This document shows, in pieces, positions 1-6,397 of a stretch of DNA of 9,740 nucleotides (within the stretch, counting starts at the first letter, position 1; each line of letters begins with the position of its first letter). This DNA comes from an uncultured Clostridia bacterium (GTDB taxonomy: Bacteria; Bacillota; Clostridia; Oscillospirales; Ruminococcaceae). The stretch spans positions 1 through 9,740 of the forward strand of contig CALATN010000165.1 in assembly GCA_937891895.1 (NCBI GenBank), written 5' to 3'. Both the position numbers and the translations under genes were made by a program. Below the pieces are notes generated by a model. That model worked only from the letters and a program-made list of their open reading frames with translations. It made no database searches and had not been told where the DNA came from.

Positions 1-551
1 ATGTAGGTCTTAACGAGGATGATGTTGTAAGGTGAAACGATACCAGGGATTATGTAAGCTGCAAAGGTATTTGTAAGACCCAGCATAGCCATATTCAGGT
101 ACCAGGGGATAAGACCCGCATTGAAGTACATTGTGATAACAAGGAAGCGGTACCAGAATTTTCTGTGCCACATTTCCTTCTTTGTAACCAGGTAGCCAGC
201 CAGTGCGGAGGCAAAAACCATCAGTGCTGTACCTGCAATTGTTCTGATAAAGGTGATACCAACGGAGTTCCACAGGTCGTTTACCTTACCCATCTGAATG
301 TAGTTGGAAATGGTAAGTCCCTTCGGAAGAAGTGTGATAGCGCCCTTTGTTACAAGCTCGTTATCGGAGATTGTGTTGATGAAAATGTAATAGAACGGGA
401 AAATACAGCTTAATGTGAAAATCGCAAAGAAAAGGTAGTTGAAGATATTGAACACGATATCAGCAGGCGTCAGCTTGATTTTCTGACGGTGCTCCTTGAA
501 GTATTTCTTTTCTTCAAGCTTTTCCTTACGGGAAAGTTTAATTTCGCTCAT
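1..551 (-). CDS. Carbohydrate ABC transporter permease, LplC/CUT1 type (3' part missing)
   Basis: This is an inner-membrane permease of an ABC sugar importer; it would pair with the LplB-type permease encoded just upstream to form the channel for an oligosaccharide. Only the first 183 codons are inside the window and the frame stays open to base 1, so the EAA loop that contacts the ATPase is not visible. The translation begins MSEIKLSRKEKLEEKK and has membrane segments near residues 32-57 (FNYLFFAIFTLSCIFPFYY) and 100-122, then the LplC-like stretch FYYIFINTISDNELVTKGAI and later FNAGLIPWYLNM. The ATG at 551 is preceded by AAGGAGG, which overlaps the stop codon of the upstream permease; 12 bases separate the two genes, so they are translationally linked in one operon. 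The substrate cannot be read from the sequence. The binding protein expected of this family is not seen and may lie beyond base 1. Confidence 0.9.
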   Translation of the reverse strand, partial: MSEIKLSRKEKLEEKKYFKEHRQKIKLTPADIVFNIFNYLFFAIFTLSCIFPFYYIFINTISDNELVTKGAITLLPKGLTISNYIQMGKVNDLWNSVGITFIRTIAGTALMVFASALAGYLVTKKEMWHRKFWYRFLVITMYFNAGLIPWYLNMAMLGLTNTFAAYIIPGIVSPYNIILVKTY

Positions 552-563
552 ATCCGCACCTCC

Positions 564-2087
564 TTAAACAATGCTCTCGCCACGTACAGCCTTGGATACG
601 CCGTTTGCTGCAAACAGGAGTACCACGCTGACTACGGACTTGACCATACCGATAACGGTTGAAAGCGGGATAAGACCGTTTCCGATACCGAGGTTATAAA
701 CGTAAAGGTCGAGAACCTGGATAGATTCACGGTTTACTGCGTTTGAGAATACGAGGTACTGGTCCATACCGTTGGAAAGGATATTTGCGATGGACATAAG
801 CAGGAGTACGCAGAATGTAGGGATAAGCTCAGGAACTGTTATGTACCACATTCTTGCAAATCTGCCTGCGCCGTCAACGGTTGCAGCCTCGTAGAGTCCC
901 TGGTCGATACCTGAGATGGAAGCGATGTAGATGATAGCACTCCAGCCCACGCCCTTCCAGAGTCCCCATGCAAGCATTTTCAGCCACATATGGTCGCTGT
1001 TCATCAGATAGTTTGTTGTAACAGGTTCACCTGTAATGCTTGTGAGCATTGTGTTGATGAAGCCGTCTGTTGAGAAGATTGCGAGGGCAATCGCATAAAC
1101 AAGTACCCAGCTGATGAAGTTAGGGATTGTAGTAAAGGTCTGGACAAGCTGTCTGAAGTGGGTGTTCTTGACTTCGGAAAGGAAGATAGCAAACGCCATA
1201 GGAATCCAGCTTGTGATGATGCCGAGGCCGCTCATTGCGAGGGTGTTCTTCAGCACGGTTACGATGTCACGCTTTGTAGCAGCGTTCTGAAAAAGCTGTG
1301 TAAACCACTTGAAGCCTACGAACTTATCCATTGTAAGAGTTTCGCCCGACTTGTACTCGAAGAAAGCGTATCTCCAGCCATAGAGAGGGAGGTAGCTGAA
1401 CACGAAAGCAAGGGCGATGAACGGAAGCATCATAAGGAACAGCTGATACTGCGGTTCCATTTCGAAAGCGTCAGTTTTCTGAACTCTCGGAAGGATGATG
1501 AAGTTCACCACGGAAATTGCGATATACGCAACTGAAATTACGATAAACGCTGTGATAATCGGTGGGAAGAACAGCTTCATATCCTCGAACTTGCCTACAG
1601 CGCCTGACTGGTTGGCAAGTTCCTGAACAATAGGGTTGATCTGCATTACAGCGATAAGCTCTGTAATACCGCCTGCGAGGCTGAACAGCAGACCGAACTT
1701 CTTGAGCTTTGTGTTGCCAAGGGACATACAGCCGCCTGCAACAGCAAGAATTGTTGCAACAATGATAACCATACCGATTACGCTGAGTGTCTGGAAGGCA
1801 GGTTCAAGCCATTCCTGACGGCGGAGTGTAGCCTTGAATGTATTGAGCATTGACTCGTGGGAAATTGAGCACGAGAACAATGACATATTCTTGTTTACAT
1901 TTTCGCTGACTCTGATAGGGTTGAAGGACGGGAAGAACAGCATAACAACGTTAGCAATAACGCCGATACGAAGTACCCAGTAGAGCACATCGGCAATCTT
2001 CTCTCCCACACTTTTCGGAGCAGCAAGTCTTTTCTTGTTTCTTGCCTTTATTTCCTTTTCGGAAAGAGTAGCAATATCAGATGCCAT
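564..2087 (-). CDS. Carbohydrate ABC transporter permease, LplB/CUT1 type, with N-terminal membrane extension
   Basis: This is the partner permease of the CUT1 sugar importer. The canonical permease begins near residue 213 (LFLMMLPFIALAFVFSYLPL), the LplB/YteP-type first helix. The EAA loop that docks on the ATPase is clear: E400-A-A, G406, then I416 and P419 in YITVPE. The protein has 507 residues, whereas LplB-type permeases usually have about 300-320. The surplus is an N-terminal region of about 200 residues with four likely helices (about 31-53, 100-122, 131-150, 173-199) and a short outside loop between the first two. It reads as a fused or acquired membrane domain of unknown role. The ATG at 2087 has AAAGGA upstream at suitable spacing. 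I saw no convincing SigA promoter in 2088-2170, so expression may depend on read-through from the surface-protein gene upstream. No ATPase gene is nearby; such systems often use a shared MsmX-like ATPase encoded elsewhere (family knowledge). Confidence 0.92.
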   Translation of the reverse strand: MASDIATLSEKEIKARNKKRLAAPKSVGEKIADVLYWVLRIGVIANVVMLFFPSFNPIRVSENVNKNMSLFSCSISHESMLNTFKATLRRQEWLEPAFQTLSVIGMVIIVATILAVAGGCMSLGNTKLKKFGLLFSLAGGITELIAVMQINPIVQELANQSGAVGKFEDMKLFFPPIITAFIVISVAYIAISVVNFIILPRVQKTDAFEMEPQYQLFLMMLPFIALAFVFSYLPLYGWRYAFFEYKSGETLTMDKFVGFKWFTQLFQNAATKRDIVTVLKNTLAMSGLGIITSWIPMAFAIFLSEVKNTHFRQLVQTFTTIPNFISWVLVYAIALAIFSTDGFINTMLTSITGEPVTTNYLMNSDHMWLKMLAWGLWKGVGWSAIIYIASISGIDQGLYEAATVDGAGRFARMWYITVPELIPTFCVLLLMSIANILSNGMDQYLVFSNAVNRESIQVLDLYVYNLGIGNGLIPLSTVIGMVKSVVSVVLLFAANGVSKAVRGESIV

Positions 2088-2118
2088 TTTGATAATCAGT
2101 CCTTTCGTTGGGACATTA

Positions 2119-2134
2119 AACCGATACCTCGGTT
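2119..2134. repeat. Small inverted repeat in the permease leader
   Basis: AACCGA and TCGGTT form a perfect 6-bp inverted repeat around a 4-base loop, about 30 bases before the permease start codon. It could be a leader hairpin on the minus-strand mRNA or a small operator. It has no T-run, so it is not an intrinsic terminator. Confidence 0.35.
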
Positions 2135-2150
2135 ACGGATTTTTGGTTCG

Positions 2151-2165
2151 TGAAAACGATTTACC
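2151..2165 (+). promoter_or_regulatory. LacI/CcpA-like operator candidate before the permease operon
   Basis: TGAAAACGATTTACC resembles the TGWAANCG half of LacI-family and CcpA (cre) operators. It shares TGWAAACGATTT with a site at 3066-3077 (minus strand) in front of the surface-protein gene. The right half is degenerate, so this is only a candidate site. It lies between the upstream terminator and the permease start, a sensible place for repression of the transporter genes. Confidence 0.4.
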
Positions 2166-2170
2166 GCATT

Positions 2171-2217
2171 TAAAAAATTCAGACCGCTGCCGCCGATCGT
2201 GCGGTAGCAGCAGTCTG
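2171..2217 (-). terminator. Intrinsic terminator after the secreted-protein gene
   Basis: Read on the minus strand, CAGACTGCTGC... pairs with ...GGCAGCGGTCTG (arms about 2204-2217 and 2180-2193, one or two mismatches), followed by AATTTTTTAAA. This is a GC-rich stem with a T-run in the orientation needed to stop transcripts from the gene at 3021-2299. The stem is imperfect, so partial read-through into the permease genes is possible. That would fit a design in which the upstream gene is expressed more than the transporter. Confidence 0.75.
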
Positions 2218-2236
2218 TAAAGAGCTTTTAATTGTT

Positions 2237-2311
2237 GGTAAGTTTCTCTTAGTTCTTCTTAGAAATGAAACTTTTAGTTTCTTTTAAAAGTGAAACTCTT
2301 AGTTTCTCTTT
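2237..2311 (-). repeat. Three imperfect 25-bp tandem units across the stop codon
   Basis: On the minus strand three consecutive 25-base units can be aligned: 2311-2287, 2286-2262 and 2261-2237. Units 1 and 2 share AGAAACTAARAGTTTCA; unit 3 is more diverged (AAGAACTAAGAGAAAC). The first unit contains the last codons (K-R-N) and the TAA of the secreted-protein gene. Units 1 and 2 each carry a short palindrome, GAAACT-AAR-AGTTTC. Confidence 0.7.
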
Positions 2312-3021
2312 TTGGATACTACAGCAGCTGTACCAGCAACAGCCATTACTGCGAGCATTGCAGCAACTGGAACGTTACCTGTTGTAGGAGCTGTTGTTTC
2401 TGTTTCAGCAGGAGCTTCTTCAGCAGCACCAGCAGCTGGAAGACCGGAAACTGTAAATTCGATTTCAACGGAAGATGTAGGCATCATGTAAGCAAAGAGA
2501 CCATCCTGCTTGCCGAGGTCATCATTCCAGATGTTGATAGCCATTGGCTGGAGGTATTCCTTTTCATCAGGGCTGAGGTAAGCTTCATCGAATGTGTACT
2601 TTGTCTGACCATCCATGATAACCTTAACGTCGCTGATTGTAGCGCCGCAATCGAGTGGCATATCTGTGGAAACGAAGAGGAGGTTGAGGTATTCGTCGGA
2701 ACCAAAGTCGAAGTTTGTTACGCCAACCTTGTATGTGCCGTCTCCTGTGATTTCAACGTCTGTGAAATCGCCGCCCTTGTCAAGAGCTGTAGGGCCGTCC
2801 CAACCTGTGAGCTGGTCAAACCATACTGTACCGTCATCAGCTGTGATACCCTTACCGTATGTACCTTCGTTCCAAGCATTTCTGAATGTGAAATTCTGAG
2901 TCTGAACGCCGATATAAGCGTGGTAGGAATCAGCTGCGGATGCAGGCATAGCCATGGATACGAATGTTGTAGCTGCGATAGCTGCAGCAGTAATAGCGCT
3001 GAGAATTCTGGACTTCTTCAT
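2299..3021 (-). CDS. Secreted, C-terminally anchored surface protein of unknown function
   Basis: The 240-residue product starts with a clear signal peptide (MKKSR, hydrophobic alanine-rich core, probable cleavage after ASA near residue 29). It continues with a mature domain of about 165 residues (about 31-196) rich in aromatic residues, glycine and acidic residues. A low-complexity Ala/Glu/Thr linker (about 197-211) follows, then PTTGN (212-216), a hydrophobic helix (217-235) and the tail KKRN. This end has the layout of a sortase signal (motif, helix, basic tail), but the motif departs from LPXTG, so plain membrane anchoring is equally possible. I do not recognise the mature domain. Its look suggests a beta-sandwich that could bind carbohydrate, but that is inference only. 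There is no lipobox cysteine and no CUT1 solute-binding-protein fold that I can recognise, so it should not be called the transporter's binding protein. The ribosome site AAAGGAGAG precedes the ATG. A strong SigA promoter, likely operators and a terminator bracket the gene. Confidence 0.85.
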   Translation of the reverse strand: MKKSRILSAITAAAIAATTFVSMAMPASAADSYHAYIGVQTQNFTFRNAWNEGTYGKGITADDGTVWFDQLTGWDGPTALDKGGDFTDVEITGDGTYKVGVTNFDFGSDEYLNLLFVSTDMPLDCGATISDVKVIMDGQTKYTFDEAYLSPDEKEYLQPMAINIWNDDLGKQDGLFAYMMPTSSVEIEFTVSGLPAAGAAEEAPAETETTAPTTGNVPVAAMLAVMAVAGTAAVVSKKRN

Positions 3022-3062
3022 AGTAAATCTCTCCTTTTGAATTAGGGCAAAATATCTAAACT

Positions 3063-3077
3063 AAAATCGTTTACATG
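3063..3077 (-). promoter_or_regulatory. LacI/CcpA-like operator candidate, proximal
   Basis: On the minus strand TGTAAACGATTTTAG lies downstream of the predicted transcription start of the secreted-protein gene, in the 5' untranslated region. It agrees at 11 of 14 positions with the ideal palindrome TGTAAACGTTTACA. The 9-mer ATGTAAACG recurs 78 bases upstream at 3146-3154. Confidence 0.45.
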
Positions 3078-3083
3078 CCCTTT

Positions 3084-3115
3084 GATTACTCTAATTTTAC
3101 TATATTTGAGTAATC
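3084..3115. promoter_or_regulatory. Perfect 8-bp dyad straddling the promoter
   Basis: GATTACTC (3084-3091) and GAGTAATC (3108-3115) are exact inverted copies separated by 16 bases. One arm sits in the promoter spacer and the other over the predicted transcription start, with the -10 element between them. A dimeric repressor bound here would block RNA polymerase. The regulator is unknown. Confidence 0.5.
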
Positions 3116-3123
3116 GTTGTCAA
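3094..3123 (-). promoter_or_regulatory. SigA promoter of the secreted-protein gene
   Basis: The minus strand shows a perfect -35 TTGACA (3118-3123), an 18-base spacer and a -10 TAAAAT (3094-3099), predicting a start near 3087. That gives a 5' untranslated region of about 65 bases before the ATG at 3021. Confidence 0.7.
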
Positions 3124-3145
3124 GTATCATTTTTAACAAATAGAA

Positions 3146-3154
3146 CGTTTACAT
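3146..3154 (-). promoter_or_regulatory. LacI/CcpA-like operator candidate, distal
   Basis: The minus strand reads ATGTAAACGTTCTAT over this site, sharing ATGTAAACG exactly with the proximal site at 3068-3076. It lies just upstream of the -35 element. Two copies flanking one promoter would suit repression by looping or an activator/repressor pair; this is inference from position and similarity only. Confidence 0.4.
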
Positions 3155-3211
3155 TGTGTAATTTTGCACAATAGATTTGCATAATTTTGACGCAAAATAT
3201 ACTATATGCAA
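3153..3211. repeat. Cluster of AT-rich dyads upstream of the surface-protein promoter
   Basis: Three inverted repeats lie side by side: ATTGTG-8-CACAAT (3153-3172), ATTTTG-ACG-CAAAAT (3184-3198), and TTGCAT/ATGCAA (3177-3182 and 3206-3211), which encloses the second. None is followed by a T-run in either direction, so they are not obvious terminators for the aminopeptidase gene upstream. They may be further binding sites. No gene is seen in 3022-3261. Confidence 0.4.
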
Positions 3212-3261
3212 GTTTTCTGTATTAAAACTGACATAATCTGTATTTACATTTTATGGATAAG

Positions 3262-5052
3262 TCATATTTCACAGGTATATCTTTTCAGGAACTCCAGTTC
3301 ATCCCCCGAAAAGTGAGGCGAGAGCTTGTCATAAACCATTCTGTGATAACCGTTGAGCCTGTCCTTGTCACGCTGTTCAAGCTGTGTTACGTCTACACAG
3401 TCAAGGTCGATTGGTGCGTAGGTCAGCACCTCAAACTCCATAAGCTGACCGTATTCACACTTTTCAGCCTTTCTGCACAAAAGTTCATTCTCGATGCGGA
3501 TACCGTGGCTTCCCTCAATGTAAACCCCCGGCTCGTTGGTTGTAACCATACCCTCGGCAAGCACCGCAGTCCTCGGTAAATCCTCACGCAGACGCCAGCG
3601 GAAACTGTTTGGCGACTCGTGGACGCTGAGGAGATAGCCAACGCCGTGACCCGTGCCGTGACGGTAATCAAGCCCCATTTTCCACATCGGCTCACGGGCA
3701 AGAATGTCAAGGTTTTCCCCCGAACAGCCCTCCATGAACTTCGCCGCCGCTAAATTCAGCATCGAGCGGAGCGTCACGGTGAAGTGGGACTTCATCTCGT
3801 CGGTAAGTTTTCCCAGCGCAAAGGTGCGGGTGATGTCGGTTGTTCCCTCAAGATAATGTCCCCCGCTGTCAACAAGGAGCATACCCTCAGCCTTGATTTC
3901 AGCGTTGCTGCCCGTTTCAGCGGAGTAATGCACCATAGCCGCGTTTGCCCCGTAGGCGCTGATTGTTTCAAAGCTTACCCCCACAAAGCTGTCGCCGCCG
4001 ATTTCCTTGCGCAAGCCGTCAATGTACGCAGCTGCGTCGCTTTCGGTAATCCTGACCTTGCCCACGTTCTGCTTCAGCCAGTACATGAACTTCGTGACCG
4101 CAATGCCGTCCATAAGGTGCGCCTTGCGGATATTTTCAATTTCAACAGCGTTCTTCACCGCCTTGAAAAGCGTGCAGGGGTTAGTCCCCGAAATGATTTC
4201 ACACTTCTCCAAAAGCTGCACAAGACGATAATTTGCACGGCTTTTGTCAATCAGCACGCGCTTCCCCGCCAGCTTTTCAGCGTAGCCGTAAATGTCTTCA
4301 TACGGCAGAATTTCGCCGCCGTTTGCTTCAACATAGCCACGTCCCCCGCCGCAAGCCTTTTCGTCAGCAAAAAGCAATGCCTTATCCGCAGTTATCGCCG
4401 CAAAGGAAAGCACCACGGGACAACATTCCACGTCGTTTGCACGGATGTTGAACAACCAGGAAATATCGTCAAGGGCAGTAATAATGTGCACCTCAGCCTT
4501 TTCCTCCGCCATTTTTTCACGAACACGGCGCAGCTTTTCCGCCGCCGCTTCGCCGCTGTACCGCTCGTCAAGAAGAAAAGCGGCGGTGTGCACAAGGGCA
4601 GGCCTGTCCGTCCACACCTTGTCAGCAAGGTCAATGCCGCAGATTACCCTGCCTCCCTTTTCAGCCGCAAGCCTGGCGTAACCCTCACCCGTAGAAGCCG
4701 TGATAACACGTCCGTCAAAGCCGATTGCACCGCCCTCGGGAAGGCTGTCCCCAACGTACTTTTTAACCGTAGGCACGTTCGGTTCACCCGACTTCATCAG
4801 CGTGATACCGCTTCCCGAAAGCTGATTTTCAGCCTGCAGAAAGTAGCGTCCGTCAGTAAACAGCGCCGCATCAGAAGCCGTAACAACAAGAGTTCCCGCC
4901 GACCCAGTGAAGCCGCTGAAGAACCTGCGCGCCTCGAAATAAGGGCTGACGTATTCGCTGTCGTGGAAATCTGACGTAGGGATAATATAGACATCAACGC
5001 CCGCGTTTTTCATTTCACCGCGTAAAGCGTGGATTTTTTCGATAACATTCAT
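3262..5052 (-). CDS. pepP: Xaa-Pro aminopeptidase, APP1-like (M24B)
   Basis: This cytoplasmic metallopeptidase removes an N-terminal residue that precedes proline, helping to recycle proline-rich peptides. At 596 residues it is the long three-domain form (two creatinase-like N-terminal domains plus a pita-bread catalytic domain), as in eukaryotic APP1, rather than the roughly 360-residue short form. The five metal ligands are all present: D395 (VDSGGHY), D406 (TTDITRT), H469 (HGTGHGVG), E507 (TNEPGVY) and E521 (IRIENE). Spacings of 11, 63, 38 and 14 match or nearly match what I recall for human APP1. Substrate-side histidines H375 (MVHYSA), H465 and H478 (SVHESP) are present too. The ATG at 5052 has GGAGG seven bases upstream. 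The gene is monocistronic by appearance, with its own promoter at 5082-5110, and is divergent from yabP. By eye its codons are richer in G and C than those of its neighbours. Activity is likely intact. Confidence 0.95.
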   Translation of the reverse strand: MNVIEKIHALRGEMKNAGVDVYIIPTSDFHDSEYVSPYFEARRFFSGFTGSAGTLVVTASDAALFTDGRYFLQAENQLSGSGITLMKSGEPNVPTVKKYVGDSLPEGGAIGFDGRVITASTGEGYARLAAEKGGRVICGIDLADKVWTDRPALVHTAAFLLDERYSGEAAAEKLRRVREKMAEEKAEVHIITALDDISWLFNIRANDVECCPVVLSFAAITADKALLFADEKACGGGRGYVEANGGEILPYEDIYGYAEKLAGKRVLIDKSRANYRLVQLLEKCEIISGTNPCTLFKAVKNAVEIENIRKAHLMDGIAVTKFMYWLKQNVGKVRITESDAAAYIDGLRKEIGGDSFVGVSFETISAYGANAAMVHYSAETGSNAEIKAEGMLLVDSGGHYLEGTTDITRTFALGKLTDEMKSHFTVTLRSMLNLAAAKFMEGCSGENLDILAREPMWKMGLDYRHGTGHGVGYLLSVHESPNSFRWRLREDLPRTAVLAEGMVTTNEPGVYIEGSHGIRIENELLCRKAEKCEYGQLMEFEVLTYAPIDLDCVDVTQLEQRDKDRLNGYHRMVYDKLSPHFSGDELEFLKRYTCEI

Positions 5053-5081
5053 AGCAATACCTCCAAAGGATTGATAATTAC

Positions 5082-5110
5082 ATTATAACCTATTTAAGAT
5101 GAAATGTAAA
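5082..5110 (-). promoter_or_regulatory. SigA promoter of the Xaa-Pro aminopeptidase gene
   Basis: On the minus strand -35 TTTACA (5105-5110) and -10 TATAAT (5082-5087) are separated by exactly 17 bases, predicting a start near 5075 and a leader of about 23 bases. Confidence 0.75.
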
Positions 5111-5144
5111 TTATAATTTATTGTTCTTAACAGACTGTCATCTG

Positions 5145-5152
5145 CATATAAT
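5145..5152 (+). promoter_or_regulatory. Likely -10 element of the yabP operon (SigE- or SigA-type)
   Basis: CATATAAT contains a perfect TATAAT and also fits the SigE -10 pattern CATAYAAT expected for yabP/yabQ, which are mother-cell genes in Bacillus (family knowledge). No good -35 of either class is visible. The closest, TTCTTA at 5124-5129, is weak. The predicted start near 5159 would leave a leader of only about 15 bases, just enough for the ribosome binding site. Confidence 0.5.
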
Positions 5153-5173
5153 AGTTGAAAAGGAGTGTTGATT

Positions 5174-5455
5174 ATGAATGAAGTAAACAAGAAAATGCCC
5201 GTACATAACATTATTCTCGAAGGGCGCCGAAAGCTATCGGTTTCGGGAGTTACCGACGTAGACAAATTCGACGAAAGCACTGTTCTGCTATATACATCAA
5301 TGGGAGAAATGACTATACGCGGAACAGACCTGCACGTCAATGACATTTCTGTGGAAAGCGGCGAAATGAACGTGGAAGGCGAGATACAAAGTATTGTTTA
5401 CGGCGACCCTGACAGACATTCACCGCTGACATTTTTGGGTAAGATTTTCCGATGA
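5174..5455 (+). CDS. yabP: Sporulation protein YabP
   Basis: This small sporulation protein belongs to the YabP/YqfC family; in Bacillus it is made in the mother cell under SigE, and its exact role is unclear. The 93-residue product has the family's features: HNIILEGRRKLSVSGVTDV near the start, FDESTVLLYTSMGEMTIRG in the middle, and a beta-rich end. The frame could begin at GTG 5165, but that codon is part of the ribosome site AAGGAG (5160-5165), so ATG 5174, eight bases downstream, is the start. It is the first gene of the yabP-yabQ-divIC-yabR cluster. In Bacillus an S4-domain gene (yabO) lies immediately upstream; here that place is taken by the divergent aminopeptidase gene. Confidence 0.93.
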   Translation: MNEVNKKMPVHNIILEGRRKLSVSGVTDVDKFDESTVLLYTSMGEMTIRGTDLHVNDISVESGEMNVEGEIQSIVYGDPDRHSPLTFLGKIFR

Positions 5456-5464
5456 GGTGAGCCT

Positions 5465-6001
5465 TTGCAGTTAGAAACCTTTTTTTCCGTCTCTCAGCAC
5501 ACAAGTTTGTTTCTGATGTCAGTTGTTCTCGGCGCAATACTCGGTATAGTATATGACGTTTTCCGTGCAATAAGAATAATTTTCCCTCCTGCCGCCAAAG
5601 ACGGTGCTGTTATTGCCGAAGATATACTTTTCTGTGTCATATGCGGTTTTTCGCTGTTTTTCTTTTCTACTCTTGCAGCACGAGGACAAATCCGCTTCTT
5701 CATTCTTTTGGGAGCCTCGTTAGGCTTTATGCTGTACATCCTGACTGTGGGCAACATTATAATAGGTATATTACGGCTCGTTTTCGGCACTATTTACAGT
5801 GGTTTACGAAAAGTATATTCTTTGATTATTGAACGGATTGTAAATTTATCAAGAAATATTTGTCAAAAAGGAAGTGCGGTTTTTGTGGGAAGTAATGAAA
5901 ATGTCGAAAACAAGGACACAAGTGGAAAAAAGCACTTGAAAAATGAATCGGGTTTGGTGTATAATGAAAAAGCTAAATTGGGTTCGTCTATGCTTAAATA
6001 A
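5465..6001 (+). CDS. yabQ: Spore cortex biosynthesis membrane protein YabQ
   Basis: YabQ is a membrane protein needed for cortex formation around the forespore in Bacillus. The 178-residue product has likely helices near residues 12-31, 51-72, 77-95 and 95-115, then a basic, soluble C-terminal tail. The N-terminal block QHTSLFLMSVVLGAILGIVY followed by DVFRAIRIIF is characteristic of the family. The start is TTG at 5465: GAGGTGA (5453-5459), overlapping the yabP stop codon, sits at the right distance and no ATG serves better. The gap to yabP is 9 bases, so the two are probably translationally coupled. The protein is somewhat shorter than the roughly 210 residues of the Bacillus form, the difference lying in the variable tail. 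Confidence 0.9.
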   Translation: MQLETFFSVSQHTSLFLMSVVLGAILGIVYDVFRAIRIIFPPAAKDGAVIAEDILFCVICGFSLFFFSTLAARGQIRFFILLGASLGFMLYILTVGNIIIGILRLVFGTIYSGLRKVYSLIIERIVNLSRNICQKGSAVFVGSNENVENKDTSGKKHLKNESGLVYNEKAKLGSSMLK

Positions 6002-6019
6002 GAAAGGGAGGTGTCCGCA

Positions 6020-6373
6020 TTGAACAAAAAAAATGTTCAGAACTATAAACTTAAAAGCAACAACAGCGGAAACTCTCTTAAAAAGAAAAAGCAGCAGAAT
6101 CCGATTATGAAGCTTGGAATTACTGTTACAGCGATGGTATTTGTTGCTGCCTGCGTGTTTGAAATAATAAGCACTCAGGCTGAAATTGCCGAAAAAAGGC
6201 AGGAACTCAATGCTCTTATTGAGGAGGCAGAACTCCTTGAGGATGTAAACGACGAATACCAGAGTATGCTTTCCGAAGATGACGAGCGAGCATTTATGGA
6301 ACGTTATGCCGTAGAAGTGTTGGGATATGCGTATCCTAACGAAAGACGTTTTTACGATACCACAGGCAATTAA
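6020..6373 (+). CDS. divIC: Septum formation initiator, DivIC/FtsB family
   Basis: This is a bitopic division protein that joins the FtsL/FtsQ-like complex at the septum and helps activate septal wall synthesis. The 117-residue product has a lysine-rich cytoplasmic N-terminus, one helix (about 31-51, KLGITVTAMVFVAACVFEII), a coiled coil (about 52-85) with leucine spacing, and the conserved end ERYAVEVLGYAYPNERRFYD. A GTG at 6011 is in frame but lies inside the ribosome site GGGAGGTG, so the TTG at 6020 is the better start. It follows yabQ by 18 bases, as in Bacillus. Unlike its sporulation neighbours it should be needed in growth, so an additional vegetative promoter or read-through is expected, but I could not identify one. 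Confidence 0.88.
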   Translation: MNKKNVQNYKLKSNNSGNSLKKKKQQNPIMKLGITVTAMVFVAACVFEIISTQAEIAEKRQELNALIEEAELLEDVNDEYQSMLSEDDERAFMERYAVEVLGYAYPNERRFYDTTGN

Positions 6374-6381
6374 CAAGGTTT

Positions 6382-6397
6382 TGTCCCTTCGGGGTCA
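6382..6397 (+). other. Small UUCG-loop hairpin between divIC and the S1 gene
   Basis: CCC-TTCG-GGG (6385-6394), extended by two outer pairs past a T-T mismatch, forms a short hairpin with a stable UUCG tetraloop in the 60-base gap. There is no following T-run, so it is more likely an mRNA stability or processing element than a terminator. Confidence 0.35.

Noticed and set aside
2299..3021. Calling the secreted protein the solute-binding lipoprotein of the transporter
   Set aside because: There is no lipobox cysteine after the signal peptide, the protein is far shorter than CUT1 binding proteins, and it has a C-terminal anchor.
2290..3045. 251-codon open frame on the plus strand, very rich in cysteine and serine
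   Set aside because: It is the antisense shadow of the secreted-protein gene, whose signal peptide, ribosome site and promoter are all convincing.
3784..4974. 396-codon open frame on the plus strand
   Set aside because: It lies wholly antisense to the Xaa-Pro aminopeptidase gene, has no ribosome site, and its product looks like a composition by-product with no domain.
5165..5173. GTG start for yabP, giving three more residues
   Set aside because: The codon is inside the AAGGAG ribosome site; ATG 5174 has the correct spacing.
5849..6376. 175-codon open frame on the minus strand
   Set aside because: It is antisense to the end of yabQ and all of divIC, which match known families and conserved order; no ribosome site or promoter for it.
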